DNA of 64,000 nt from Leuctra nigra (taxonomy: Eukaryota; Arthropoda; Insecta; Plecoptera; Leuctridae), in contig OW203766.1 of assembly GCA_934045905.1 (NCBI GenBank), positions 20,516,309-20,580,308 of the forward strand, read 5' to 3'. The position numbers and the translations under genes were made by a program. Positions within the stretch are counted from its first letter, which is position 1; every line of letters starts with the position of its first letter. Shown here piece after piece: positions 1 to 10,108 of the stretch. The notes under the pieces are model-generated. The model was not told the origin of the DNA and did not search any database. It saw only the letters and a list, made by a program, of their open reading frames with translations.

Positions 1-728
1 ACGTCAGGCTACCAGCCAAACATCATCAGTCGGAGTTTTCTCAGAGCAGTGAGACCTGCCTCGCGAACCGTGAAGCCTTGTGCACGCAACATAGTATAAT
101 TTCAGCGAGACAGTGCCGATGTGATCGAAGGTAAACATTAAAATAACATTTTTGTATAAACGTCAACCCAGTAAATTCAAACTTCAAGCCTAATGCTGAG
201 GCAAATAATATCGCATTAAGACAATTTCAAGTTACAAGTGATCAACTGAACAGTTTCAACATTAAAGTCAGTAAATGTTAATGTATAAAAGTTAGTGAAT
301 TGCAACTCCGGGAGAAACCGACGAGTCTGCAGCCACGAACGTCATCAGCCTGAGCCAACTTGATCCAACTGCTCGAGGAGGTCACTCCTTGTGCACGGAC
401 TGCCGGACGTCCTGGTAACCAAGGGGTTATTAGACGACATCATCGCATCGCAGCTGAAGGAGGTGACATATCCAGTCATTTCATTCTGCTGGTGGACTGG
501 AGTTCACGGGACACACTACGCAAGAGTCAACGCCATCCACTTGTTTACGCGGAAGTAAACAAACCAGACGACATCATCACTACTGCCGACGTATCGAACG
601 TAATATTGTTTCATAATTTTTGATTGCTCTTTTCACATCAATGAACATTTATTTTCTCTGTAATAAACAAATTATAATATTGCTGATTCTTTGTGTTCTA
701 CCCTCTGAGCCAAATCCCGCAGGTTTCA
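1..728 (+). repeat. 5' LTR, R-U5 part only
   Basis: This is the right-hand 728 bases of a 1246-bp LTR, identical to 4030-4757 by eye. By position it should begin just downstream of the TATA box seen in the other LTR, so transcription would start near base 28. An AATAAA polyadenylation signal lies at 662-667 with a T/GT-rich stretch behind it (about 690-703). An open frame at 360-623 is repeated exactly in the other LTR, starts on a non-ATG codon and is not taken as a gene. Confidence 0.85.
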
Positions 729-729
729 G

Positions 730-754
730 TGGCGCTCAACGTGTGGGGCTCGAA
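730..754 (+). other. Primer binding site, tRNA-Lys type
   Basis: One base after the LTR end the sequence reads TGGCGCTCAACGTGTGGGG followed by CTCGAA. The complement of the 3' end of insect tRNA-Lys(CTT), including CCA, is TGGCGCCCAACGTGGGGC plus TCGAA. The match therefore has one substitution and one 2-base insertion (GT). The family assignment comes from established knowledge of tRNA-Lys-primed insect elements. The 2-base insertion could weaken primer pairing. Confidence 0.75.
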
Positions 755-956
755 TAACATTCCTGGGAGCAATTGTTTTGAAAGAAATAATTGTTTTCTT
801 GATTGTGAAAGAGTTACTCAGTTGTTCTGAAACTTGTGGACACAGGCATTGCGTAAAATTTTCATGTATTTGAAAATTTTACATAGAATCAACCCGTTAA
901 CGTAAAGATAAAGCCAACTGTAGATTTGTGCATGTTAGTTCATTACATCTGTTACG

Positions 957-1205
957 ATGGCAGATCGAGATGCAAGTTTATCGTCAACTGTGAATTTAGA
1001 TGATGTAGAGGGGGCAGAGCTTAGTGAATCAGAGGTCACGAGTATTCAGGTGATAGAGGGGGGCAGAAACATCAACTGTGTAGTTAATTGTCATGGGAAC
1101 AAGTTTGTTGTTATTGATAGCGTGGGAACCAGATTAGGCATCGACAGAAATGACCTGACCCAGTCGCTGATGATTGTTGACGGAAGTCGTCTGAAGAAGA
1201 GGTAA
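957..1205 (+). CDS. Small ORF 1 of the LTR element, unknown function
   Basis: An 82-codon ATG frame in the first part of the internal region. It is rich in Ser, Val, Asp and Glu and ends in a basic SRLKKR. No zinc knuckle, protease or capsid motif is visible. The residues around 33-58 alternate hydrophobic and polar in a way that could form a small beta fold, but this is weak. Its start context (TTACGATGG) is nearly the same as that of the long ORF that begins 42 bases after its stop, which hints that both are translated starts. I do not recognise the product; it could be a remnant of a gag N-terminus. Confidence 0.45.
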   Translation: MADRDASLSSTVNLDDVEGAELSESEVTSIQVIEGGRNINCVVNCHGNKFVVIDSVGTRLGIDRNDLTQSLMIVDGSRLKKR

Positions 1206-1247
1206 AGATTCAGAAAATTGAAGAATAAGTCGTAAAGAACTTTTACG

Positions 1248-3170
1248 ATGGATGAAAAAGATGAAGAATATTGGAAATCCTGGGTCGAGCTAAATAAGAA
1301 AGAATATGAAGAACAAGAAGAAAATAGAAGTGTCAAATTAGAATTCTGCGAGTTTAGTAATCGGGATTTATACCATTTAATGAGAACAGAACGAATTGAT
1401 GAATTGTCAAGAAGAATCTATATAGAATTTGAAAGAAGAAGAGAAGAAAAATGGACGATGAAAGAATTTGCTACATTGGATGAGGAAGAGTTGATGAGTA
1501 TTTGTCACGACAGGACAGAAGAAAATGCGCAGATTAGTAAAAGGGCAAGGGCAGAATTACTTAGGAGATACGACAAAGAAGACGAAAATTGGAGAAGATA
1601 TAGGGAATACAAATATGAAGCAGAGGAAACGTATCCCAAGCAAAGTTCCGAATATGATGACCACGTGTACGGAGCAGAATATTATGATGATTATGCAGAT
1701 TCGGAAAGTGAAGATTTGAAGCAATTGTGGCATTGGGAACGCGTAAATCTCATAGAATACGTCCGTGAAGTTTCAAGAAAATGGAAGGATGAACTGGAGA
1801 AAGACGCTGCATTCGAAGCAGATGTTTCAACGAGAGAAGAAGAAGAAGAAGTTGTCTGCAATAGGTTGCAATCAGATGTGAATTTTGAGCTGAGCTGTGA
1901 GCAGCCTGACCAAGTTGAAGAAAGTATTTATGAGGTTACAACGTCGCAAGAAGATGTTCAAGATTTTTGTCTGCCCAAGACACAGAAGAAGGAAGAAGAA
2001 GAAACGAAGATTCAGAGTCAGGATCGTGTTGAAATCGCTGATATTTCAGTACGAGAGAAAATTGAAGAAGATGCCGAGATTATACTTCCACAAGATAATT
2101 TCGAAGAAACCAGTGAACAATTTGAAATTGAGAAAGTTGAGTTGCAGAACAACGACGTCATCACGAAAGAGCAAGAAGATTTAGACCAGCTGAAGACATG
2201 TGAAGTTGTCATTGAAGGTGTTAAAGAAGACGCTGTAAAGAAAGCAGAGAGTCAAGAAAACGAATCGTTCGAAGATGAAGTCATTCCAGAATGTTTGGTA
2301 CAGGGAGTTGCAGAGGAAACCGTGAACAATTCACGAGATGAAAATGAAGAATTTGAGGTGACTAGACAAGCCTTGGTCAATATTGAGTTTGACGGCGATG
2401 AAATGGAGACTGTTTGTTGTGTGGAGGATCTGAACTGTAATGTTGTTGTTGAATTGAATTTGGAGGAGGAAGAATTTGTTGATTTCAGACGCAAAGGTCG
2501 TACTGAAGATGTGAAGATTATTGAGAATCTTGAAGATATTGAGGAGATTATTGAGATTATTGAGATGGTTACTGAAACCATAGTTATTGAAGAAAAAGCA
2601 GCAGATCAAGAACAATTAGTTAAATCCGAGTCTAGCTTTGTCCAAGAATTTGAGAAGAGCGAGAATTTCAACATTTTTGCGGAGCTTAGTTCGATTCCTG
2701 CCGCAAGTATTACTGAACGAGTGAATGACGAGTTATTAATAACATTGAACGACGAGTTGACCGAAACCAGTTATGACGAGAAAATACAACCCTTCGATTA
2801 CGTAGCAAACATGGAAATGCTCGAAGAAATTGCATACGAAGAAATGATGAAGATTACATGTCCGTTGATGCAAGAATCTCTACAAATTGAAGATAAAGAC
2901 TTTCAAGATGAAGAAAGTAACGAAGAAACTGAAACGGAAGTCAAGAAAGAAAATGAAACTTATACATCGACCACTGCAAGGAATAAGCGTGAAGAATTCT
3001 TCTGGACACACCTAGTTGAGGTAATTTCAATAGGGCCAACGCAAGATGTTCAAGAAGATGCCAAAGTTACATTCCCATTCGATCGTGGACGGCAGATAGA
3101 AAAACAATACGTCGAGCAGCTGATTCCTAATGATGACAACAGCAATGTTGATGTTATGGTCGCAGTATGA
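1248..3170 (+). CDS. Long glutamate-rich ORF of the LTR element, unknown function
   Basis: A 640-codon intact frame filling most of the internal region. The N-terminal third (about residues 1-190) is charged, with many Glu, Arg, Lys, Trp and Tyr, and looks helical or coiled-coil. The rest is strongly acidic with many Glu, Asp, Ile and Val and runs such as EEEEE. There is no signal peptide, membrane segment, zinc knuckle, DSG/DTG protease motif, YxDD polymerase motif or integrase pattern. It sits where gag-pol would be, but is too short for both and resembles neither. Its openness over 1.9 kb, next to matching LTRs, suggests either selection or very recent insertion. It may be a highly diverged gag-like structural protein or a captured host sequence; I cannot decide. 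Confidence 0.65.
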   Translation: MDEKDEEYWKSWVELNKKEYEEQEENRSVKLEFCEFSNRDLYHLMRTERIDELSRRIYIEFERRREEKWTMKEFATLDEEELMSICHDRTEENAQISKRARAELLRRYDKEDENWRRYREYKYEAEETYPKQSSEYDDHVYGAEYYDDYADSESEDLKQLWHWERVNLIEYVREVSRKWKDELEKDAAFEADVSTREEEEEVVCNRLQSDVNFELSCEQPDQVEESIYEVTTSQEDVQDFCLPKTQKKEEEETKIQSQDRVEIADISVREKIEEDAEIILPQDNFEETSEQFEIEKVELQNNDVITKEQEDLDQLKTCEVVIEGVKEDAVKKAESQENESFEDEVIPECLVQGVAEETVNNSRDENEEFEVTRQALVNIEFDGDEMETVCCVEDLNCNVVVELNLEEEEFVDFRRKGRTEDVKIIENLEDIEEIIEIIEMVTETIVIEEKAADQEQLVKSESSFVQEFEKSENFNIFAELSSIPAASITERVNDELLITLNDELTETSYDEKIQPFDYVANMEMLEEIAYEEMMKITCPLMQESLQIEDKDFQDEESNEETETEVKKENETYTSTTARNKREEFFWTHLVEVISIGPTQDVQEDAKVTFPFDRGRQIEKQYVEQLIPNDDNSNVDVMVAV

Positions 3171-3500
3171 TGACCCAGCAAGAGTAGGTCACTAGGCCAA
3201 TAACGGGATTGTGATAAGAGAGAGGGTTGAGTCGAGCATCGTTTCCGGGAAGTAGGATGAGGTTTGTTTTTGTTTTGGTAGATGGAGGGGTGAGTTCATT
3301 CATTCAGGTTTAGATTAGACAGCTGTAAGGGGAAATAAACTTGCATCTGTTCAAGGAAACTTTTTGTTTGTCAAATGGAAGAGATTATTCCTGCTAGATA
3401 GTCCAGTCTCTATGTGAATCCTTGTTTTATCACCATTTTCTTATTCAAAATTTCAATGTGTTTCAAATTTGACTTCAGTCAAAAGGTGAACAACAAGAAT

Positions 3501-3511
3501 TCAGGGGGCTC
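3501..3511 (+). other. Candidate polypurine tract
   Basis: The bases directly before the 3' LTR read TCAGGGGGCTC. This is where the plus-strand primer tract of an LTR element lies. It is short and interrupted by pyrimidines, so the call rests mainly on position. Confidence 0.4.
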
Positions 3512-4757
3512 TGTAACAAGTTGGCCTATCTAGGTTAGAAAATTAACTTTAAAAATAATAATGTTTGCTTGAAATAGGTTTAAAGAATGAACAAGCTTGT
3601 AGCATGGCATTCTTAGAGTCAAGGTTAACTGAACATAAAGTAATTAATTAGAATCATTATGTAAACTTACTTACAATCTTAAAATTCAACAGCAATCAAA
3701 ATATAGACAAAAATATAACAAGCAATCAAATAAGTTTAACAATGTGCAATTATATCAAGAAAGTGAGTGAATCCATATAAAAAGTATGTGACCTTACCTA
3801 AATTGTGATGTCACCACGTAATAACAAGTGAACCAGTCATTGTGATAACGCTACAAAACCAGTCAGCCAGACTAGTTTTCAGTGATTCCAAGAAAAGCAT
3901 GGGCCTACGTGCAGAAAGAAAGTCGTTTCGCGGGCTTTAGAAATGACAGAATGCCTAAAATTAGCTACCACGTGTACGAAACCAACCAATCAGATTCTTT
4001 GGAGGGAAAACGATGTCAGAGGGTATAAAACGTCAGGCTACCAGCCAAACATCATCAGTCGGAGTTTTCTCAGAGCAGTGAGACCTGCCTCGCGAACCGT
4101 GAAGCCTTGTGCACGCAACATAGTATAATTTCAGCGAGACAGTGCCGATGTGATCGAAGGTAAACATTAAAATAACATTTTTGTATAAACGTCAACCCAG
4201 TAAATTCAAACTTCAAGCCTAATGCTGAGGCAAATAATATCGCATTAAGACAATTTCAAGTTACAAGTGATCAACTGAACAGTTTCAACATTAAAGTCAG
4301 TAAATGTTAATGTATAAAAGTTAGTGAATTGCAACTCCGGGAGAAACCGACGAGTCTGCAGCCACGAACGTCATCAGCCTGAGCCAACTTGATCCAACTG
4401 CTCGAGGAGGTCACTCCTTGTGCACGGACTGCCGGACGTCCTGGTAACCAAGGGGTTATTAGACGACATCATCGCATCGCAGCTGAAGGAGGTGACATAT
4501 CCAGTCATTTCATTCTGCTGGTGGACTGGAGTTCACGGGACACACTACGCAAGAGTCAACGCCATCCACTTGTTTACGCGGAAGTAAACAAACCAGACGA
4601 CATCATCACTACTGCCGACGTATCGAACGTAATATTGTTTCATAATTTTTGATTGCTCTTTTCACATCAATGAACATTTATTTTCTCTGTAATAAACAAA
4701 TTATAATATTGCTGATTCTTTGTGTTCTACCCTCTGAGCCAAATCCCGCAGGTTTCA
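3512..4757 (+). repeat. 3' LTR, complete
   Basis: 1246 bp from TGTAACAAG to GTTTCA. The end is fixed by the last base shared with the 5' LTR, and the start is inferred from the TG dinucleotide after the purine-rich tract. It holds promoter elements (TATAAAA at 4024-4030), an AATAAA at 4691-4696 and the R-U5 part identical to bases 1-728. As a promoter facing downstream it could drive transcription into the DNA before the dysfusion-like exons; that is inference. Confidence 0.85.
4024..4062 (+). promoter_or_regulatory. LTR core promoter: TATA box and initiator
   Basis: TATAAAA at 4024-4030 is followed by TCAGTC at 4055-4060, an arthropod initiator (TCAGT). Taking the A at 4057 as +1 places the TATA box at -33, the standard spacing. 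Transcripts starting here would leave the 3' LTR toward higher coordinates. Confidence 0.65.
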
Positions 4758-6290
4758 AGCTAATTAGTATCATAAGTATATTATATTTTATGACTTTTTC
4801 GTTACTATTTTTTTACCAGTAGCACAGTATTTAAAATGTTCCAAATTAATGTCAGATATAAAACTAAGCCCCCGATCATGACTCTGTCATAAAGCTTGGT
4901 AGTCGATGGTGGCTCTCTCTGGTGGTATAAACGTGTAACTAGGAAGCGCAACATGGCTGTCGGTGGAATGACTGTCTCGGCACTTGAAGACTGTCCGGTT
5001 AATTACTCAGTATTAACACTCAATTGGTCGTTAACGCCACTAGAAAGTGGACCAGGATGTTTGCTCGCTCGACCACCTGGGTCCTGACGAAAACCAAGGA
5101 CGAATAGGTAGAACATTCGGATCGCGTCATTCAACAATATTAGCTCAACTCAGCTAGTCAAATCGTTATTCGTTACCGTTTTAATTGTATTTTGAAATTT
5201 CAACAGGTTTTTGAAAACAGTTGATTAGGAAAATATTGCCAAGGAAACAACCAATGACTTTCCTAGAATGATCCCTAAAAAGTAACTGTTAAACTTAAAC
5301 AAATGAAACGATTAAATCGGTAAAGATAACCCAGCCCTTTGCGTGTTAAAGACAAATTTCGTTGTGATAAAATAATAGAATAAACTGAAAGCACAAAAAT
5401 AGTTCAGAATTCAATTTTACATTCCGATAACGTTACCCTGATATATAATCCTGACGTATCCTGACGATCCTGAATCGTCAGTATCCTGAAATAAACAGAA
5501 ACATATCCTAAATCATGACGCATAATCCTGATACTAATTTTGCATCCAATCTCTTCTATTGTGAATTCATATTTGCTCCTCAAAGGCACAGAAAAAATAC
5601 CACATACTTTCCAAGGTCGAATTAATCTCGGTACTGATTTTTTTTTTTTTTAATAAACGTAATAATACCTATGCTTACCACTCTATACTATAAATAAACC
5701 ACACAATAATTTTCTTGCCTACTCATCACCATCCTACAATTACCAGAGTTGATTACCTCTCTGAATTTAATTATCCATCTCGTAGATTCATTATTCTGAC
5801 ACGAGAGAGCTCTAGTGAGACATATACACTGTAATATGTAAACTCTCCTATGTAAATGAGTTGCATATCCGCAATGCAGGTGGAGAATAGATTGTAGAAT
5901 GAAGGTGTGATAGCGACAAAGGTAGACGTGTTTGACTCTGTGATTATATCCAAGCGAGGAGCAGTGGAAAAGTGTAATGAATATGATGTGGGATTACTGG
6001 AGGCGAAAGGCTGATTGATGTTGCTGTGTATTAGTGATAGGGTTGCGAAGAGTTTGTGTCAAAGGTCAATTTCACGTTAGGAAATTGAATTAAATGAGAG
6101 CTGACAGTTGGATGTGTTGTGAATTGATTGTGATGGAGGTGCCGTGATTTAATAACAGAATATGGTTGAAATAATTTTGGGACTTTGGAAATTCTCGACA
6201 TTTTCACGGTATTTTGCATGGCTATTCAAGAAATTTAAAATCGTATGACAGAGTTCTGGTACTTCGTCAATAGATTTACAAGATAAATTG

Positions 6291-6468
6291 TTGAAATTCC
6301 TTTAAATTGTAAACTACAAATATAAATAATATAAACAAATACCCATAATAGTGGAAATTGTGGAAATTTGTGGAAATTGTTGAAATTCCTTTAAATTGTA
6401 AACTACAAATATAAATAATATAAACAAATACGAATAATAGTATTTACAAAAATATATTATAGCTTCAT
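6291..6468. repeat. 89-bp direct duplication
   Basis: The stretch starting TTGAAATTCCTTTAAATTG at 6291 recurs at 6380 with a few changes (ACCCATAATAG against ACGAATAATAG). Between the copies is a small run of GTGGAAATT units. AT-rich, no coding sense. Confidence 0.7.
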
Positions 6469-8780
6469 ATATTATATAGTATTTTCGAACTATTTTTAAA
6501 AACAACTTTTTCAAATTCGTTCGAAAGTCTTCATGTCTTCAAAGTCTAATTCATGTTATTAGAGATTTGGTGGAGGTGCCGTAATACTTTGTTTGAGAGT
6601 TCACTGCTATTTAACTGAAATCCATTTCCTTATTCCTAATAGTTCACATTCCATGCGCTCTAGTTACACTAGTGAATATAATTTCAAATCAATTCTCCAT
6701 TTTCCAAGTATTTCACAACGAATTTCACACAGTCTAACCCCATCTTCAGTGGTGGCGCCCGATACCGAGAAATAATTTCCCATCTAGCGACCCAAATACG
6801 GTCAGTGAGTTTCCAAAGAAACACACCTCTTTTCAAAGACTTTAATCTCGATCACAGTTCATCTACGACATATTGTTGCGATGAAAGCAAATTACATTTC
6901 TCTTCACCACTACAAAACTTCTCTCCCTCCTCATTACAAACCGTTGCGTAGTCCATAGTCATTATTAAACACAATGCTACGCGAATTATCAATGATTGAT
7001 AGGTAGTCATTCATAACTGCTAAATCATCAGTCATTCTATTAATAATAATATCGAATTATAATCCATACCAATGATATTAATTTCTTCACTCATAATTCT
7101 AACATACAAACATCTAAGCGAGACGAAATTATCATCATTAAGAAGTATTAGCTGTCTTTCTATTGAATGCGATTGATAAATTGATTATATTATTAACAAT
7201 CGTTGTATAGTGGGTGTTCTGAACCGTGCACTACAAGGTGGCACATTATTAAGATGTATACTGTATGTGGATTCAATTCTCAAAGTAACCTTTCACTCTA
7301 GAGTGATTATTTCATTAGTGGCGAGAAACGTCGTGAGATTTGTTCGAGTGATACATTATTTGTGTCGACACGATGCGAAACGGTGGGGATATCACTACTG
7401 TTTCGGATTTTTTTATAACGAGTCTGAGGAATAATTTAAGTCGTTCTGGTATTGTTTGTTTTTTTGTATTTATTTAAATGTCATGTTGTTGAAGTGTATT
7501 GTTCGGTATGTAGAAGACAATGTTTGTATATTTTATGGGGAGATTCATCGATAGCTGGATCTTCTTTGCGCCCACTCGGTTACACAGTATTGTGGTTGAA
7601 TTGTAACAAGTAAGGTTTAAATTGTGAAAATTTTATTATTACTATCAAGCATTGCAATTTTGGTTGAGTTTGTGAGGACGTGAGAGATACCTGTGGTGGG
7701 CAGGATGTCAACGAATGGCGAAGAAGAGATGAATGCAAACAAGAGGTCGGTTGGGAAGAGAATTGTGGGAAGACCGAGGAGAAGGTAGAATGAAGCAAGG
7801 AGGAATAAGGCGGATGAACAAGCTTTAAGCTTAGAGAGGAAGTTGAGGAAGAAGAATATTCACATAACTTTTATTCCCATATTGATGAGTAAGCAATTAA
7901 TTATATTATGCAAAATTCGAAAATGCTCTTCCCATGTGATCAAACTTCAACTAATTGTTGAACTTTTGGAACGAATAAAGGATACTCTATATTTATCACA
8001 ATAATAAATATCTAGGTACTCATTTCGCTATCAAATCCATGTGCATTTTATTCGCATTTTATTCACAAAATGTTACATTCAATCTTGAAATTCTCAACCT
8101 GGCACCTCCACCAAAACATTTGACAAAAATCTCAAATCCAAAAAGTATTTTAATGACACAGGATCCAGGTCATCCCGTGTTCCTACTTCACATGTCGGCG
8201 TCGCAATTATCTGATTGTGGACAGGAGCTGCAGCATCCAGTAAAAGATGCCGTGAATAGTCCCACGCATCCTGCCTAGCATGACCTCTCCGTTGACCTCC
8301 GCAAGATCGATGTCGAAGCGTCTTCTATTAAATAAACATTAACTGCATCCAGCCTCTCTCTGTCTTCTCTGCCGTGTTTTAGTGCGTGGAGAAAATCACT
8401 TGTAGTGAGAGTGAATGTAGTGCATGCATTTACATTACATAGTCAAGTCAGAGGCAAGATTCCGCAGTTTCCCAGTAATGGATGGAAGAACAGCGACGAT
8501 TGTAGCTTCGAAGTAATGGAGCACGACAAAATAATTCAATATTGTGTAAAATCATATCATTTTCACAGCTCTGTAAAACAACTAGGTACAAATTACTAAT
8601 TTCATCCTATCCATACGAGACACATTCAATGACTCGAAACAAATAAAATCCAATAGAAAAATTTTATTTATATGTTTTGGTTTCGTTCTGTGTGTTTATT
8701 TATTTTCTTAATGCTCTTTACATGTGTTTTAGTAACGTAATTTGAATTACAATGATTTAAAAACTTCAATCTTATTCTAG

Positions 8781-9012
8781 GATAAACAGACAAGAATTAA
8801 AAAATATAATTTCAAAGGTAAGAAAGAGAGATGGATAATTTCATGATAAGTAATATTACAAAGATTTTTTTCGGTAATTCCTTGATATTTCCAGTCGATA
8901 AACAGACAAGAATTAAAAAATATAATTTGAAAGGTAAGAAAGAGAGATGGATAATTTCATGATAAGTAATATTACAAAGATTTTTTTCGGTAATTCCTTG
9001 ATATTTCCAGTC
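8781..9012. repeat. 116-bp tandem duplication
   Basis: Two adjacent copies (8781-8896 and 8897-9012) begin GATAAACAGACAAG and end TTTCCAGTC. I find one difference (TTTCAAAGG against TTTGAAAGG), so the duplication is young. No coding potential. Confidence 0.9.
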
Positions 9013-9333
9013 AAAGCTAGTTGGAAGGGAATCATCTCAAAAATGATGACCTTAGAAGCACTCTGACAGTCTCTCATGCCGGTATGATGAAGTGAAATGA
9101 AACATATTACCAACGCGAGCATTTACGCAAACCCAACATCTCTATCTTCAGCCTCCATCCACGAGGTCGCTCTAGAGGTGATCTCGCAGTGCAGTGGGTG
9201 TGGTGCCTCCAGTTGTCACATACATTTCAATATTATTAGCAGGGAATCTTCTCGAAGTCTTCGGCGAACCAGTAGGATTGATATCTCGTTGCTTGCCTGC
9301 TCCTGCATTCAATTCCCCCGGCCCCGGTGCATG

Positions 9334-9367
9334 ATCACGTGGTTTCGTCATGTGGTGTCACGTGATA
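9334..9367. promoter_or_regulatory. E-box cluster
   Basis: Within 34 bases there is ATCACGTGG, CATGTGG and GTCACGTGA: two CACGTG E-boxes and one CATGTG. CACGTG is the classic binding site of bHLH factors such as MITF/USF/Myc. Whether it is bound here is unknown. Confidence 0.35.
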
Positions 9368-9690
9368 TCTGATCGAGAGAAGAACAGCGCGTTTAATTGG
9401 CTGAAGAAGATCTAGCTGCTGAATATGATGGTGAAAAACGCGGCCTGTGAACGCGTTAATGAGCGAGTGGGATTGAAACATTTTCTATGCAAAGCCGGAT
9501 ACAAATGGTTGCTGTGCACATCTTTAACCTTCAACACCTTCTTGTAACTATACATTATAATAAATCGACAAGTTAGGTTTTATGAGATTATAATTCTTTG
9601 GAATTCTCATCTCCTATTTAAACATTTTCCAAATACGAACAGCTTAAAGTTCGTTTTCCCAAATTTGTCAATACATCTAGTTTTTAAATG

Positions 9691-10108
9691 TAATAGGGAA
9701 TATGTAAAAGTTTTTTTTTATTCGGTTAAAGTACAATTTTTCACATTAACAACATAAATGTTGGTAAACACACTATTTTCCAACTTAAAAGCATACATTT
9801 TCATTAAAAAATATTACATTTAAATTCAATTGACATTTTGGTGGGAAAATAGTATCCTAACATTACCTAACGAGCGATGTCATTTTTTATTGTAAACATG
9901 GCAACATCATTGTTGTTTGATAAAAATGATGTCACTCGTTAGGAAATGTCAGGAATACTGTTTTCCCACCAAAATCTCAACTGCGAATTTCAATTTCATA
10001 TTTATGAATGAAAATGTACACTTTAGAGTGTGAAAATAGTGTGTTTTACCAACAAATATGTTTTTATTTTGAAATATTCTTTGATAAATTTATGCATACT
10101 CCCTATTA
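9691..10108. mobile_element. Foldback MITE, 418 bp
   Basis: The left arm (from TAATAGGGAATATG) is the imperfect reverse complement of the right arm (ending CATACTCCCTATTA). Inner stretches match too: TTTTGGTGGGAAAATAG at the left against CTGTTTTCCCACCAAAA at the right, and GGTAAACACACTATTTTCC against its complement near 10040. The loop is a few tens of bases around 9895-9915. Terminal TA on both sides fits a Tc1/mariner-type TA target, but TA is self-complementary so this is weak. No ORF: non-autonomous. Confidence 0.8.

Larger units (their letters stand above)
1..4757 (+). mobile_element. LTR retrotransposon without pol genes (5' LTR cut by window edge)
   Basis: Bases 1-728 recur without any difference I can find at 4030-4757, so these are two long terminal repeats around an internal region of about 2.8 kb. 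The complete 3' LTR starts TGTAACAAG and ends GTTTCA, the usual TG...CA ends. A primer site follows the 5' LTR and a short G-rich tract precedes the 3' LTR. The internal region has only two ORFs (82 and 640 codons). I see no aspartic protease, reverse transcriptase, RNase H, integrase or zinc knuckle, so it would need enzymes from another element. The tRNA-Lys primer site and TG...CA ends fit the Gypsy/Ty3 group; this is inference. The target-site duplication cannot be checked because the 5' end is outside the window. The element has the same orientation as the downstream dysfusion-like gene. Confidence 0.88.

Noticed and set aside
360..623. 87-codon frame, repeated at 4389-4652
   Set aside because: It lies inside the LTR, begins on a TTG codon and is the same in both LTRs. 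LTR R-U5 regions do not normally encode proteins.
2018..2615. Several Ser/Asn/Phe-rich - strand frames in the LTR element
   Set aside because: Antisense of Glu/Lys-rich codons gives Ser- and Phe-rich frames; the + strand frame is longer and uninterrupted.
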